A program made the position numbers and the translations under genes. Shown one piece after another: positions 1 to 6,112 of a DNA stretch of 11,739 nucleotides; positions within the stretch are counted from its first letter, which is position 1, and each line of letters starts with the position of its first letter. The stretch comes from Actinomycetes bacterium (GTDB taxonomy: Bacteria; Actinomycetota; Acidimicrobiia; Acidimicrobiales; RAAP-2). Under the pieces are notes generated by a model. It was not told the DNA's origin. It did not search any database and worked only from the letters and a program-made list of their open reading frames with translations. Where the stretch lies: NCBI GenBank assembly GCA_025352305.1, contig JANXTQ010000103.1, forward strand, positions 1 to 11,739, written 5' to 3'.

Positions 1-9
1 ATTGGCCCA

Positions 10-23
10 CGTTTTATAAAACG
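10..23. promoter_or_regulatory. 14-bp perfect AT-rich palindrome, possible operator
   Basis: CGTTTTATAAAACG is a perfect inverted repeat lying about 85 bases upstream of the first gene. It is followed by more spacer and a GC-rich GGCCGGCC block (36-43), and I see no gene in bases 1-106. A palindrome of this kind can be a dimeric regulator site, and it also contains a TATAAA-like -10 element. With no upstream context I cannot say which gene, if any, it serves. Chance is possible. Confidence 0.3.
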
Positions 24-106
24 AGTAAACGAGGTGGCCGGCCCCTCGACGATTGCCTTCTGATTTGAGTGCAGGGTCCCTCCAGGCGTCCGTGATACCT
101 TTCGCA

Positions 107-559
107 ATGGCCACGATCAGCGATTCCATTGACATTTACGCCGCACCTGACGTGGTGTTTGAAAGCATTAGTCAATTAGAAAATATGGGTAAGTTTTCGC
201 CGGAAAATACCGGTGGATCCTGGAAAGGTGCGAAGGGGCCGGCCCTCGGAGCTCGTTTTCGAGGCACCAATTCGAACGGCAAGAAAAGTTGGACGACTTC
301 CGTCACCGTCGTTGACTTCTCGTCTCCACGGTCCTTTGCCTTCGAGGTCACCGTTGGACCCTTCAAAGTGGCGCACTGGTCGTACGAAATTGCCGCGACG
401 CCGACTGGGTCCACGGTCAGCGAGACCTGGACGGACCAACGTTCGAAGCTGTCAAAACGACTATCGGGCTCGATTCGAAAGGACCGCGAGCAGTTCACGC
501 GTGAGTCCATTCGCACCACATTGGAAGGTCTAAAGGCTCACCTCGACTCGCGAGCGTGA
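107..559 (+). CDS. SRPBCC / polyketide cyclase-like small protein
   Basis: Predicted 150-residue soluble protein of the START/SRPBCC (polyketide cyclase/dehydrase-like) fold, a helix-grip domain that binds hydrophobic ligands. Evidence is the typical opening (hydrophobic strand, then APDVVFESISQLENMGKFSPE, the usual 'vFe.i.d...~W.p' helix region), a mid-domain GARFRGTN strand equivalent to the common 'G..f.g.n' segment, alternating beta strands (SFAFEVTVGPFKVAHWSYEI), and a long C-terminal helix. I chose the ATG at 107, not the TTG 54 bases upstream: family homology begins here, and a TACCTT hexamer five bases before this ATG could be the -10 of a leaderless transcript. No Shine-Dalgarno sequence is evident. 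The ligand is unknown; similar actinobacterial proteins are often annotated only as SRPBCC family. The last 30 bases overlap the end of the convergent reductase gene. Confidence 0.8.
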   Translation: MATISDSIDIYAAPDVVFESISQLENMGKFSPENTGGSWKGAKGPALGARFRGTNSNGKKSWTTSVTVVDFSSPRSFAFEVTVGPFKVAHWSYEIAATPTGSTVSETWTDQRSKLSKRLSGSIRKDREQFTRESIRTTLEGLKAHLDSRA

Positions 560-1495
560 GGCTCGAGCGGGAACAACGTTAGGGATCAGCGCGAGAGTGC
601 TGCGCAACACTTCGAACCACGGCGTTGGGGTGAGATGAAGAAGTTCTCTGGTCTCTCGGTCGTCAATGACGAACGGTGATTCAAACTGATACAGGGTCTT
701 CGGGATCTCTCGAGCCATGGAGCTAAACAGTCCGGCTGCGCGCAGTAGCGAGTGGGGCACGGCACTGACTTTGACGTCAGAGAGTCCAATGAACTGTGCC
801 AAATCAGTCACGACCTGGCGTGAGGAACGTGCATCGTTCGTCGCTACGTGCCACGCACGACCCCAGCTCGACGGTTCAAGCGCCACCGTGATCAACGTCT
901 CCACTACATCATCGACGAAACTCCAACTGTGTGCAGCGTCGGGGTCTCCGAGAACGAAGCTCCGCTTGCCGGCGACGATTCGCTTGAGGGTGCGCGCTTC
1001 AAAGAGCGAGTTGGCAGTGGTTCCGATGAAGTCCGAGGCACGCACCTCTACCGCACGTAGCGAGCCGCTGTCGTGCGCGGCTTTGGCGTCGCGCCACATC
1101 TGAGCACGGACCTGCGCTTTTTCGTACGTCGCCGCGAGGTCGTCATGGGGACTCATGGGACCGCTGGGCTGACCGTAGACATAGAGATTGGACATCGTGA
1201 CCAATGTCGCGCCGGTTCGTTGGGCGGCGCCGAGAAGTGATGCCGCGAGCGGGGGCCACTCAGTGGGCCACGCGTCGTAGGGGGGATTCGCGCAGTTAAA
1301 GAGCGCCACCGATCCTTGAGCGATCCGGCTCAAACTCTCTTCGTTCGTGGCATCGGCGGCCACCAGAGAGACGCCAGCGAGGAGGGGTCCGGTACCTCGG
1401 CGACTGACAACGTTGACGTCGTGTCCGGCCGCGGCCAGGGACTGAGCGACGCCTGAGCCAATGGATCCGGCCCCAACGATGGTGAACTGAGACAT
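530..1495 (-). CDS. NAD(P)-binding epimerase/reductase-like protein (extended SDR type)
   Basis: Predicted 321-residue cytoplasmic dehydrogenase-like protein. The N-terminus has a Rossmann dinucleotide-binding loop GAGSIGSG (residues 8-15) after a hydrophobic strand, then VVSRRG at the end of strand two, the usual site of NADP ribose-phosphate contact, and AADATN. SNLYVYG (102-108) matches the strand and catalytic-tyrosine region of NAD-dependent epimerase/dehydratases; the following lysine of a Yxxx K pair is not obvious, so the catalytic pair is uncertain. SFVDDVVETL (about 195-205) is the family's late-domain signature. The ATG at 1495 is chosen because AGGGAG lies six bases upstream; a TTG 15 bases further out would bury that site. 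It is divergent from the TetR gene and almost certainly its target, sharing two operators. The substrate is unknown; a nucleotide-sugar role is not implied by the neighbours. The 3' end overlaps the SRPBCC gene by 30 bases. Confidence 0.85.
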   Translation of the reverse strand: MSQFTIVGAGSIGSGVAQSLAAAGHDVNVVSRRGTGPLLAGVSLVAADATNEESLSRIAQGSVALFNCANPPYDAWPTEWPPLAASLLGAAQRTGATLVTMSNLYVYGQPSGPMSPHDDLAATYEKAQVRAQMWRDAKAAHDSGSLRAVEVRASDFIGTTANSLFEARTLKRIVAGKRSFVLGDPDAAHSWSFVDDVVETLITVALEPSSWGRAWHVATNDARSSRQVVTDLAQFIGLSDVKVSAVPHSLLRAAGLFSSMAREIPKTLYQFESPFVIDDRETRELLHLTPTPWFEVLRSTLALIPNVVPARASRSRVEVSL

Positions 1496-1514
1496 ATGAC
1501 GCTCCCTCAATATT

Positions 1515-1529
1515 GAGAGCAGTGCTCTC
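1515..1529. promoter_or_regulatory. Operator O1, probable TetR-family binding site
   Basis: GAGAGCAGTGCTCTC is a perfect 15-bp palindrome with a single central base at 1522. Fourteen of its bases recur identically at 1568-1581. It lies in the leader of the reductase gene, just downstream of its predicted reverse-strand transcription start, where a bound repressor would block transcription. Assignment to the adjacent TetR-family protein is inferred from the divergent arrangement. Confidence 0.85.
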
Positions 1530-1539
1530 GTTTAGTACC

Positions 1540-1568
1540 AGTATGGCGAGTCATGACAGATTTGTCAA
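1540..1568 (-). promoter_or_regulatory. Predicted promoter of the reductase gene
   Basis: Read on the reverse strand, a perfect -35 TTGACA (1568-1563) is followed after 17 bases by CATACT (1545-1540), which matches four of six -10 positions. Transcription would begin near 1533, giving a leader of about 38 bases that carries the AGGGAG ribosome binding site. The two operators flank it: O2 touches the -35 box and O1 covers roughly +4 to +18. This is textbook geometry for repression. The start point is predicted, not measured. Confidence 0.7.
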
Positions 1569-1581
1569 GAGCAGTGCTCTC
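1568..1581. promoter_or_regulatory. Operator O2, second copy of the TetR-type site
   Basis: AGAGCAGTGCTCTC repeats 1516-1529 exactly; the palindromic part is AGAGCAGTGCTCT (1568-1580) with centre at 1574. The centre-to-centre distance to O1 is 52 bp, close to five turns of B-DNA, so both sites face the same side of the helix. O2 touches the -35 box of the reductase promoter and would also cover the -35 zone of a promoter reading into the regulator gene, so one bound dimer could repress both directions. Confidence 0.85.
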
Positions 1582-1599
1582 TTTTCTCCAAATCCGTGG

Positions 1600-1611
1600 A
1601 ATACTGGGCGG
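1600..1611 (+). promoter_or_regulatory. Candidate leaderless -10 element of the TetR gene
   Basis: AATACT (1600-1605) is followed by exactly six bases and then the chosen ATG of the regulator, so transcription would start at or beside the A of the start codon. No convincing -35 box is visible. The same spacing appears before three or four other genes in this window, which is the main support. Confidence 0.45.
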
Positions 1612-2307
1612 ATGGAGAGTCCTAAGCGCGCCGCCACTCGAGCAGCGAGTGTTGAACGCATCAAAGCAACCGCCCGGGCCCAACTCGCCTGCGGAGGCGC
1701 CGCCGCACTCAGTTTGCGTGAAGTGGCACGAGAAATGGACCAGACCTCCTCGGCGCTCTACCGCTACTTCGCGAATCGAGACGAGCTACTGACGGCTCTC
1801 ATTGTGGATGCCTACAACGATCTCGGTGTCTGCACCGAAACAGCTGAACGGAAGATCGATCGCGGCGATTTGCGCTCTCGCTGGCGAGCGGCGTGTCGCG
1901 CGATTCGCCAATGGGCGCACGCTCATCCCCACGAATATGCGTTGATCTTTGGAACACCGATCCCGGGCTACGAGGCACCGGCGTTCACCGTGGCCGCGGC
2001 TACGCGAGCAACAGGTGTTATTGCGCGCATCTTGAACGACGACTGCGCACAGACAACGCGCAAGACCAACGAGCGTGACGACGACGAGGCCGCTCGCGCG
2101 CTCGAGATGTCCGGCGTTCAAGTGTTGATGCCGGACGTTCCCGCATCGGTGGCGCTTCGTGGACTATTTGCGTGGACGCAAATCTTTGGCTTCTTGAGTT
2201 TCGAACTGTTTGGCCATTTGGAGGGCTCGATTCGCCGCGGTGACGACGCCTTCGAGAAGCTAATTGAACAGACTTCTCACCAGGTTGGCTTGGGAGTTGA
2301 ACAGTGA
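1612..2307 (+). CDS. TetR/AcrR-family transcriptional regulator with WHG-type C-terminal domain
   Basis: Predicted 231-residue DNA-binding repressor. Residues 34-64 form the TetR helix-turn-helix: SLREVAREMDQTSSALYRYF followed by ANRDELLTALI, with the family's characteristic YRYF..RDELL. The segment HPHEYALIFGTPIPGYEAP (105-123) identifies the TetR_C_13 / WHG ligand-binding domain common in actinobacteria. An in-frame TTG start near 1513 would add 33 residues, but that would make both operators coding; the ATG at 1612 leaves them in a clean divergent intergenic region and begins just before the domain. It probably represses itself and the divergent reductase through the two palindromes, with release by a small molecule. 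The inducer cannot be read from sequence. The stop codon is followed after 24 bases by the DUF4188 gene, likely in the same transcript. Confidence 0.93.
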   Translation: MESPKRAATRAASVERIKATARAQLACGGAAALSLREVAREMDQTSSALYRYFANRDELLTALIVDAYNDLGVCTETAERKIDRGDLRSRWRAACRAIRQWAHAHPHEYALIFGTPIPGYEAPAFTVAAATRATGVIARILNDDCAQTTRKTNERDDDEAARALEMSGVQVLMPDVPASVALRGLFAWTQIFGFLSFELFGHLEGSIRRGDDAFEKLIEQTSHQVGLGVEQ

Positions 2308-2331
2308 CGTCAGGTTGAACAGGGAGGCATT

Positions 2332-2841
2332 ATGTCAAACGTGCAGAGCGGGCGTTTCAGCGCTCAGTTGCCCGATAGCGGCGCGGTGGTCTTACTCATT
2401 GGGATGCGAATCAATCAGCCATGGCGATTGGGGCGATGGATTCCCGTTTTTGTGGCGATGGGAAAGATGATCGCGGAGTTACGCAGAAATCCCTCGCTCG
2501 GTCTGCTCAGCGCCCCACGCAGTTACCTGTCGGGACGGGTGATATTGGTCGTTCAGTATTGGCGCGACTTTGAGAGTCTCGAAAGTTACGCGAGAAACGC
2601 TGAACTCACCCATCTCGGTGCGTGGCGCACCTTCAACCAGCGAGCTCGCGATAACAGCGCAGTCGGTGTATGGCACGAAACAATTTTGGTGAATCAAGAT
2701 TCCTGTGAATCGGTCTACGTCAACATGCCGCTCTTCGGTCTTGCGGGCGCCACACAGAGTGTGGCGGCTCGACTGGTCGGCAACTCTGCCGCGTTGCGAC
2801 TGAAGGTGCGCGACGCTGACGAACCGCCCGTTGAGCCGTAG
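2332..2841 (+). CDS. DUF4188 / monooxygenase af470-like protein
   Basis: Predicted 169-residue protein resembling the DUF4188 family (Pfam calls it a monooxygenase af470-like domain; ferredoxin-like, dimeric alpha-beta barrel related). Seen here: a hydrophobic first strand VVLLIGMRINQPWRLGRWIPVF, the central helix MGKMIAELRRNPSLGLLSA, the strand ILVVQYWRDFESLESYAR with a family-typical QYWR and YAR, an HLGAW segment, and VGVWHETILV with the usual 'giwHEty.V' signature. The Pfam name is by analogy; no reaction is established. An excellent AGGGAGG (2321-2327) precedes the ATG by four bases, so translation should be strong. It sits 24 bases after the TetR gene, which suggests co-regulation with the divergent reductase and a shared oxidative or detoxifying role. 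Confidence 0.85.
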   Translation: MSNVQSGRFSAQLPDSGAVVLLIGMRINQPWRLGRWIPVFVAMGKMIAELRRNPSLGLLSAPRSYLSGRVILVVQYWRDFESLESYARNAELTHLGAWRTFNQRARDNSAVGVWHETILVNQDSCESVYVNMPLFGLAGATQSVAARLVGNSAALRLKVRDADEPPVEP

Positions 2842-2891
2842 GAGCGAATCTTCCACTTTGTAGCGATGGCGGCGTATGGAAAACTCTCCCC

Positions 2892-3509
2892 ATGTACGTT
2901 CCGGGTCCCTTTACCGTGAGCACCGACGTTGCGTGGCAGATCGTGCAGGATCAGGGTGCGGGTTTTTTGGTGGTGGGCTCTCGGAGCGGCCTGAAATCAG
3001 TTTTTGTTCCCGTCATTGTGGATAGGGAGCGAGGCGAACTTCGTGCCCACGTGGCCCGAGCCAACTCGTGGTGGTCCTCTGCCCGCGACGGTGATGAAGT
3101 GAACGTACTTTTTAGCGCCGCCAGCGCCTACATTTCTCCGAATCTCTATCCCACTAAACAGACAAATCCAGCCGTCGTACCAACGTGGGACTACGTCGTT
3201 GCCAGCGTTGACGGCCACGTCACCATTCGTGACGATGTTGAGTGGAAGCGAGCGTTGGTGCGTGAGATGACGGATCGCTTTGAAATCTCACAGCCGGGTC
3301 CGTGGTCGATCGACGACGCGCCAGCACAGCACATCGAGAAACGCTTGACGGCGATCGTTGGCGTGCAAATCACGGTGTCGACAATCAGTGCGTCGGCAAA
3401 GCTGTCGCAAAATCAACCGGACGTCAATCAAGAGTCGATTCGTGGACAGTTCGCTCACGGCAGCGAACGAGAGAAAAATATTTCGGAGTGGATGGGTCGC
3501 GAAAGTTGA
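2892..3509 (+). CDS. paiB: PaiB-type FMN-binding split-barrel protein
   Basis: Predicted 205-residue member of the FMN-binding, PaiB family (split beta-barrel; Bacillus subtilis PaiB is a negative regulator of sporulation and protease genes). Family landmarks in order: MYVP at the very N-terminus, HVARANSWW (53-61), YISPNLYPTK (80-89), VPTWDY (96-101), the C-terminal IVGVQITV (155-162) and KLSQNQ (170-175). Length matches the family. Whether it regulates DNA or acts as a flavin- or haem-handling enzyme is unresolved for the family. The start is fixed by the conserved MYVP; no Shine-Dalgarno sequence is visible, and AAAACT six bases upstream may be a leaderless -10. Its TGA overlaps the next gene's ATG by one base, so it is translationally coupled to a GNAT acetyltransferase, the same gene partnership as B. 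subtilis paiA-paiB though in reverse order. Confidence 0.92.
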   Translation: MYVPGPFTVSTDVAWQIVQDQGAGFLVVGSRSGLKSVFVPVIVDRERGELRAHVARANSWWSSARDGDEVNVLFSAASAYISPNLYPTKQTNPAVVPTWDYVVASVDGHVTIRDDVEWKRALVREMTDRFEISQPGPWSIDDAPAQHIEKRLTAIVGVQITVSTISASAKLSQNQPDVNQESIRGQFAHGSEREKNISEWMGRES

Positions 3510-4012
3510 TGAGTACGGTGACCATCCATCGAGCAACGGCGAGTGACGCAAATCAGTTGCGCGAAATTCGACTGCTCTCGCTGCGAGACGAACCCGACGC
3601 GTTCGGCTCAACATTGAAGGAAGCCGAGCGTTTCGTCCCGGCACAGTGGGAACTGATGGCCACTTCGTGGAACTACTTTTTGGCCGTTAACGACAGTGAC
3701 GTGGTGGGCATGGCCGGAGGAGGCCGATATGAAAAAATGTCAGACGCCAGGTGGTTGTACGGCATGTTCGTTCGAACTGAGGTTCGCGGCACCGGAGTGG
3801 CGACGCGCCTCGTGCGTGAAGTAGCGCAGTGGGCCCGACGTGAAGGGGTCGAGACGCTGGGACTTCACGTCACGACGTCACTACCTCGTGCCCGAGCGTT
3901 TTATTCACGCCTGGGGTTTTCTGACGTGGGTCGACCTGAGCCCATGGACCGCGATCGCTCGTTGCATTTGCAGATGATGACCACGAATCTGGTGACCAAT
4001 GACTACGTCTAA
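3509..4012 (+). CDS. GNAT-family N-acetyltransferase
   Basis: Predicted 167-residue acetyl-CoA-dependent acetyltransferase. Motif A, the pyrophosphate-binding loop, is RGTGVA (93-98) following the strand WLYGMFVRTEV, and motif B is ARAFYSRLGF (128-137), the usual 'A..lY.k.GF'. The N-terminal region IHRATASDANQLREIRLLSL is the standard first strand and helix; DEPDAFGST is common in GNATs of the RimI-like or YncA-like kind. The ATG overlaps the stop of paiB as TGATG, which indicates translational coupling; an in-frame start 207 bases upstream lies wholly in paiB and is rejected. The substrate is unknown. PaiA of B. subtilis acetylates spermidine and spermine, so a polyamine or amino compound is a reasonable guess, but sequence alone does not show orthology. 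Confidence 0.9.
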   Translation: MSTVTIHRATASDANQLREIRLLSLRDEPDAFGSTLKEAERFVPAQWELMATSWNYFLAVNDSDVVGMAGGGRYEKMSDARWLYGMFVRTEVRGTGVATRLVREVAQWARREGVETLGLHVTTSLPRARAFYSRLGFSDVGRPEPMDRDRSLHLQMMTTNLVTNDYV

Positions 4013-4943
4013 TCTTCGCGTCGTTGAGTCAGTCAGTGCGAGCGAGCTCTTTGATTTGCGCCGACGCGTGTTGCGCGCAAATGACCCCGACGTATCAGTG
4101 AGTGATCCGCGCGACGACGATGTCAGCGCTCAGCACTACGCCGTTCGACTTGACGACACTGTCGTCGCGGCCGGTTCCTTTTATCCTTCGACGTCGCCGG
4201 TTGACTCCGCCCGTGATTCCTACCAATTGCGCTATTTAGCGACCGCGCCCGAAGTTCAGGGTCTCGGTTACGGTTCTCTGCTTTTGCGCGGCGCGCAAAG
4301 CCGACTAACGAGCGCCGGCGTGAGCGAACTGTGGGCTAACGGTCGAGACAGCGCTTGGGGTTTTTATAAAAAATCTGGATGGCATTCGATTGCCGGTTCA
4401 GAGCATTTGAGCCGCGAGACTAATCTCGCCCACACCGTTATCTACAAGGAGCTTCGCTCCAACGATCTCTGTCACGTCGACTTTGCAGTCGTTAGTGACG
4501 CAGCCGAGCTGGCGTCACTGCGCGAAGAGATGTACTTCTCGGTTCATCTTCGTGAAACGTCACCAGACTGGGTAAAAAGCACCGAGCACTACTTCGCCGA
4601 GGAAATCGCGCAACGAAGCACGATTGTCTCGGTCGCACGTTCAACGCACGACGGTGTGGTCGCGCTCGCCGCGGCGTCGTTGCGTCGATCTGTTCCCTTT
4701 CCGGAATTTCCATCCGGCAACGGTGCCTATCTGCACTCGGTGTCCACGCGACCGTCGTATCGCCACCGGGGACTGTCGCGCTCCGTGATGGAGCACCTCA
4801 TCGGCGAGCTGCGAGAGCGAAAACTCGAGTTAGTGGAACTTCACGCGTCGTGGCAGGGTGAAGGACTCTATAGATCGTTGGGATTTGACGATCGGCGAGC
4901 GGGAGTGGAGTTGCGACTCAACTTGCGCAACGCCTCAGAGTGA
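3999..4943 (+). CDS. Tandem double-GNAT acetyltransferase
   Basis: Predicted 314-residue protein made of two GNAT domains. Domain 1 (about 5-152) carries VQGLGYGS (86-93) as its acetyl-CoA loop and GFYKKSGW (121-128). Domain 2 (about 158-308) carries RHRGLSRS (255-262) and GLYRSLGF (289-296). Both keep the Q/R-x-x-G-x-G/A layout in at least relaxed form; domain 2 has a serine (RGLS) where the last glycine or alanine usually is. Bidomain GNATs often have one catalytic and one structural half. The ATG lies 14 bases inside the preceding GNAT gene, with GGTGA just upstream, so this is the third cistron of a tight operon. Substrate unknown. The second half was probably added by fusion or duplication long ago, since the domains are clearly divergent. 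Confidence 0.9.
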   Translation: MTTSNLRVVESVSASELFDLRRRVLRANDPDVSVSDPRDDDVSAQHYAVRLDDTVVAAGSFYPSTSPVDSARDSYQLRYLATAPEVQGLGYGSLLLRGAQSRLTSAGVSELWANGRDSAWGFYKKSGWHSIAGSEHLSRETNLAHTVIYKELRSNDLCHVDFAVVSDAAELASLREEMYFSVHLRETSPDWVKSTEHYFAEEIAQRSTIVSVARSTHDGVVALAAASLRRSVPFPEFPSGNGAYLHSVSTRPSYRHRGLSRSVMEHLIGELRERKLELVELHASWQGEGLYRSLGFDDRRAGVELRLNLRNASE

Positions 4944-5061
4944 AGAGCGTCGACGAGTAATTTCCATTCATTGAGTACGTCATAGAAAATCTCTAGTCGC
5001 GAGGCAGTAGTAGGTTGCTTCAGCGCGAACGAACAAACCAACGTTTTCAGCGATGCTCGCG

Positions 5062-5073
5062 TAGTTTGGTCCC
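5062..5073 (+). promoter_or_regulatory. Candidate leaderless -10 before the DUF3048 gene
   Basis: TAGTTT (5062-5067) precedes the ATG at 5074 by exactly six bases, so the transcript would begin at the start codon. The rest of the gap from 4944 shows no clear -35, no Shine-Dalgarno sequence and no terminator hairpin for the upstream GNAT operon. Confidence 0.45.
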
Positions 5074-6111
5074 ATGCGTCGACTCTTGATCACCGTCACC
5101 GTTCTCGTTGTTTTGGCCGCCGGCGCGTTTGCCGGTTATCACTTTTCGCGCAGCACGAGCACAACGAGCACCGTGGCGACGACGACCACCGTGCCCGTCC
5201 CGATCGCCCCCTTGACGGGACTTCCCGATCCGAGCGGGTTGTCGGCCACTCGATCCGCGCTCACCGTCAAGATTGAAAACACGCCCGAGGCTCAACCTCA
5301 GCGCGGTATCAATCATGCCGACGTGATCTACGAAGAGATCGTGGAGGGTTGCATTACTCGTCTCGCCGCGGTGTTTAACTCCAGCGCCCCGAGCCAGATT
5401 GGACCCATTCGATCGGTTCGACGCTCTGACCGAGAAATTGTGTGGCCCATCGGAGGACTCTTTACCTACTCCGGTGGTGCACCGTACGCCGTGCACTCGA
5501 TCGCCACGGCTCCGGTCAAGACCATTGATGAGACGAGTGCTGGCTCGGCAATGTTCCGCGACAATGTGGGGCGAATTGCTCCTAACAACCTGTACGGCGT
5601 TGGTCTGAAACTATTTAATTTTGGCGGAACTCCCGTTCCGCCACCACCGCTGTTTCAGTACCGTGCACCGGGCGCCAAGATTGCTGGACCTGCGGTGACG
5701 TCATTTCACATTGGTTTTGCGGGTGGCTACGCCGTGAGTTACTTTTGGAATCCCACGTCGTACGGGTGGGACCGAACAATGTTCAACCAGCCCGACGTCA
5801 CGGTCGACGGAACGCGCCTGTCACCCAAAAACGTGGTCGTAATGACGGTGCACTATCTCGGTCAAGTCTGTGAACTCGGAGCAGAAGCGAATCTCGTCGG
5901 CACTGGAAAGGTTCAGGTCTTCACCGGAGGCCACGAAATAAATGGCACCTGGAAACGCGCCCAGATTGGCAACGTCACGACGTACTACGACGCCAAGGGA
6001 CACGTTATTGACATGACTCCCGGGCAAACCTGGGTCGAACTGATCTGGTCCGGTGATCCGGTCAGCGTCAAATTGGCTCCGACTTCGGTGACGACGACCA
6101 CCAAGAAATAG
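5074..6111 (+). CDS. DUF3048 (YerB-like) membrane-anchored extracytoplasmic protein
   Basis: Predicted 345-residue exported protein. Residues 4-22 form a hydrophobic helix after MRR, and no lipobox cysteine follows, so it is probably held by an uncleaved anchor; a serine/threonine-rich linker (about 25-40) leads to the folded part. The DUF3048 N-domain is plain: LTVKIENTPEAQPQRGINHAD (64-84) then VIYEEIVEGCITRLAAVF, with IGPIRSVRRSD (109-119) and FRDNVGRIAPNNLYG (161-175). The C-terminal DUF3048_C part includes VVVMTVHYLG and YYDAKGHVIDMTPGQTW. In homologues the EGCITR position is usually EGGITR; C93 and C266 are the only cysteines and could pair outside the membrane. The family is widespread in Gram-positive bacteria (B. 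subtilis YerB is annotated as a putative lipoprotein) and has no proven function. It converges on the SRPBCC gene with one base between. Confidence 0.92.
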   Translation: MRRLLITVTVLVVLAAGAFAGYHFSRSTSTTSTVATTTTVPVPIAPLTGLPDPSGLSATRSALTVKIENTPEAQPQRGINHADVIYEEIVEGCITRLAAVFNSSAPSQIGPIRSVRRSDREIVWPIGGLFTYSGGAPYAVHSIATAPVKTIDETSAGSAMFRDNVGRIAPNNLYGVGLKLFNFGGTPVPPPPLFQYRAPGAKIAGPAVTSFHIGFAGGYAVSYFWNPTSYGWDRTMFNQPDVTVDGTRLSPKNVVVMTVHYLGQVCELGAEANLVGTGKVQVFTGGHEINGTWKRAQIGNVTTYYDAKGHVIDMTPGQTWVELIWSGDPVSVKLAPTSVTTTTKK

Positions 6112-6112
6112 G

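Noticed and set aside
53..106. Upstream TTG extension of the first SRPBCC gene
   Set aside because: The extra 18 residues do not match the family, and a -10-like element sits directly before the ATG at 107.
717..1103. Forward open frame opposite the reductase gene
   Set aside because: It lies wholly antisense to a well-supported coding region and its translation resembles no known domain.
1513..1611. N-terminal extension of the TetR protein
   Set aside because: It would run through both operators and the divergent promoter, and the added residues show no TetR-family character.
3302..3508. Upstream extension of the first GNAT gene
   Set aside because: This stretch is out of frame inside paiB, arginine- and serine-rich, and not GNAT-like; the true start is the TGATG junction.
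5623..5642. Perfect 8-bp hairpin (GGCGGAAC / GTTCCGCC with a TCCC loop)
   Set aside because: It lies inside the DUF3048 coding region, has no T-run after it, and encodes a Gly-Thr-Pro-Val-Pro turn in an uninterrupted frame. A terminator or riboswitch is unlikely.
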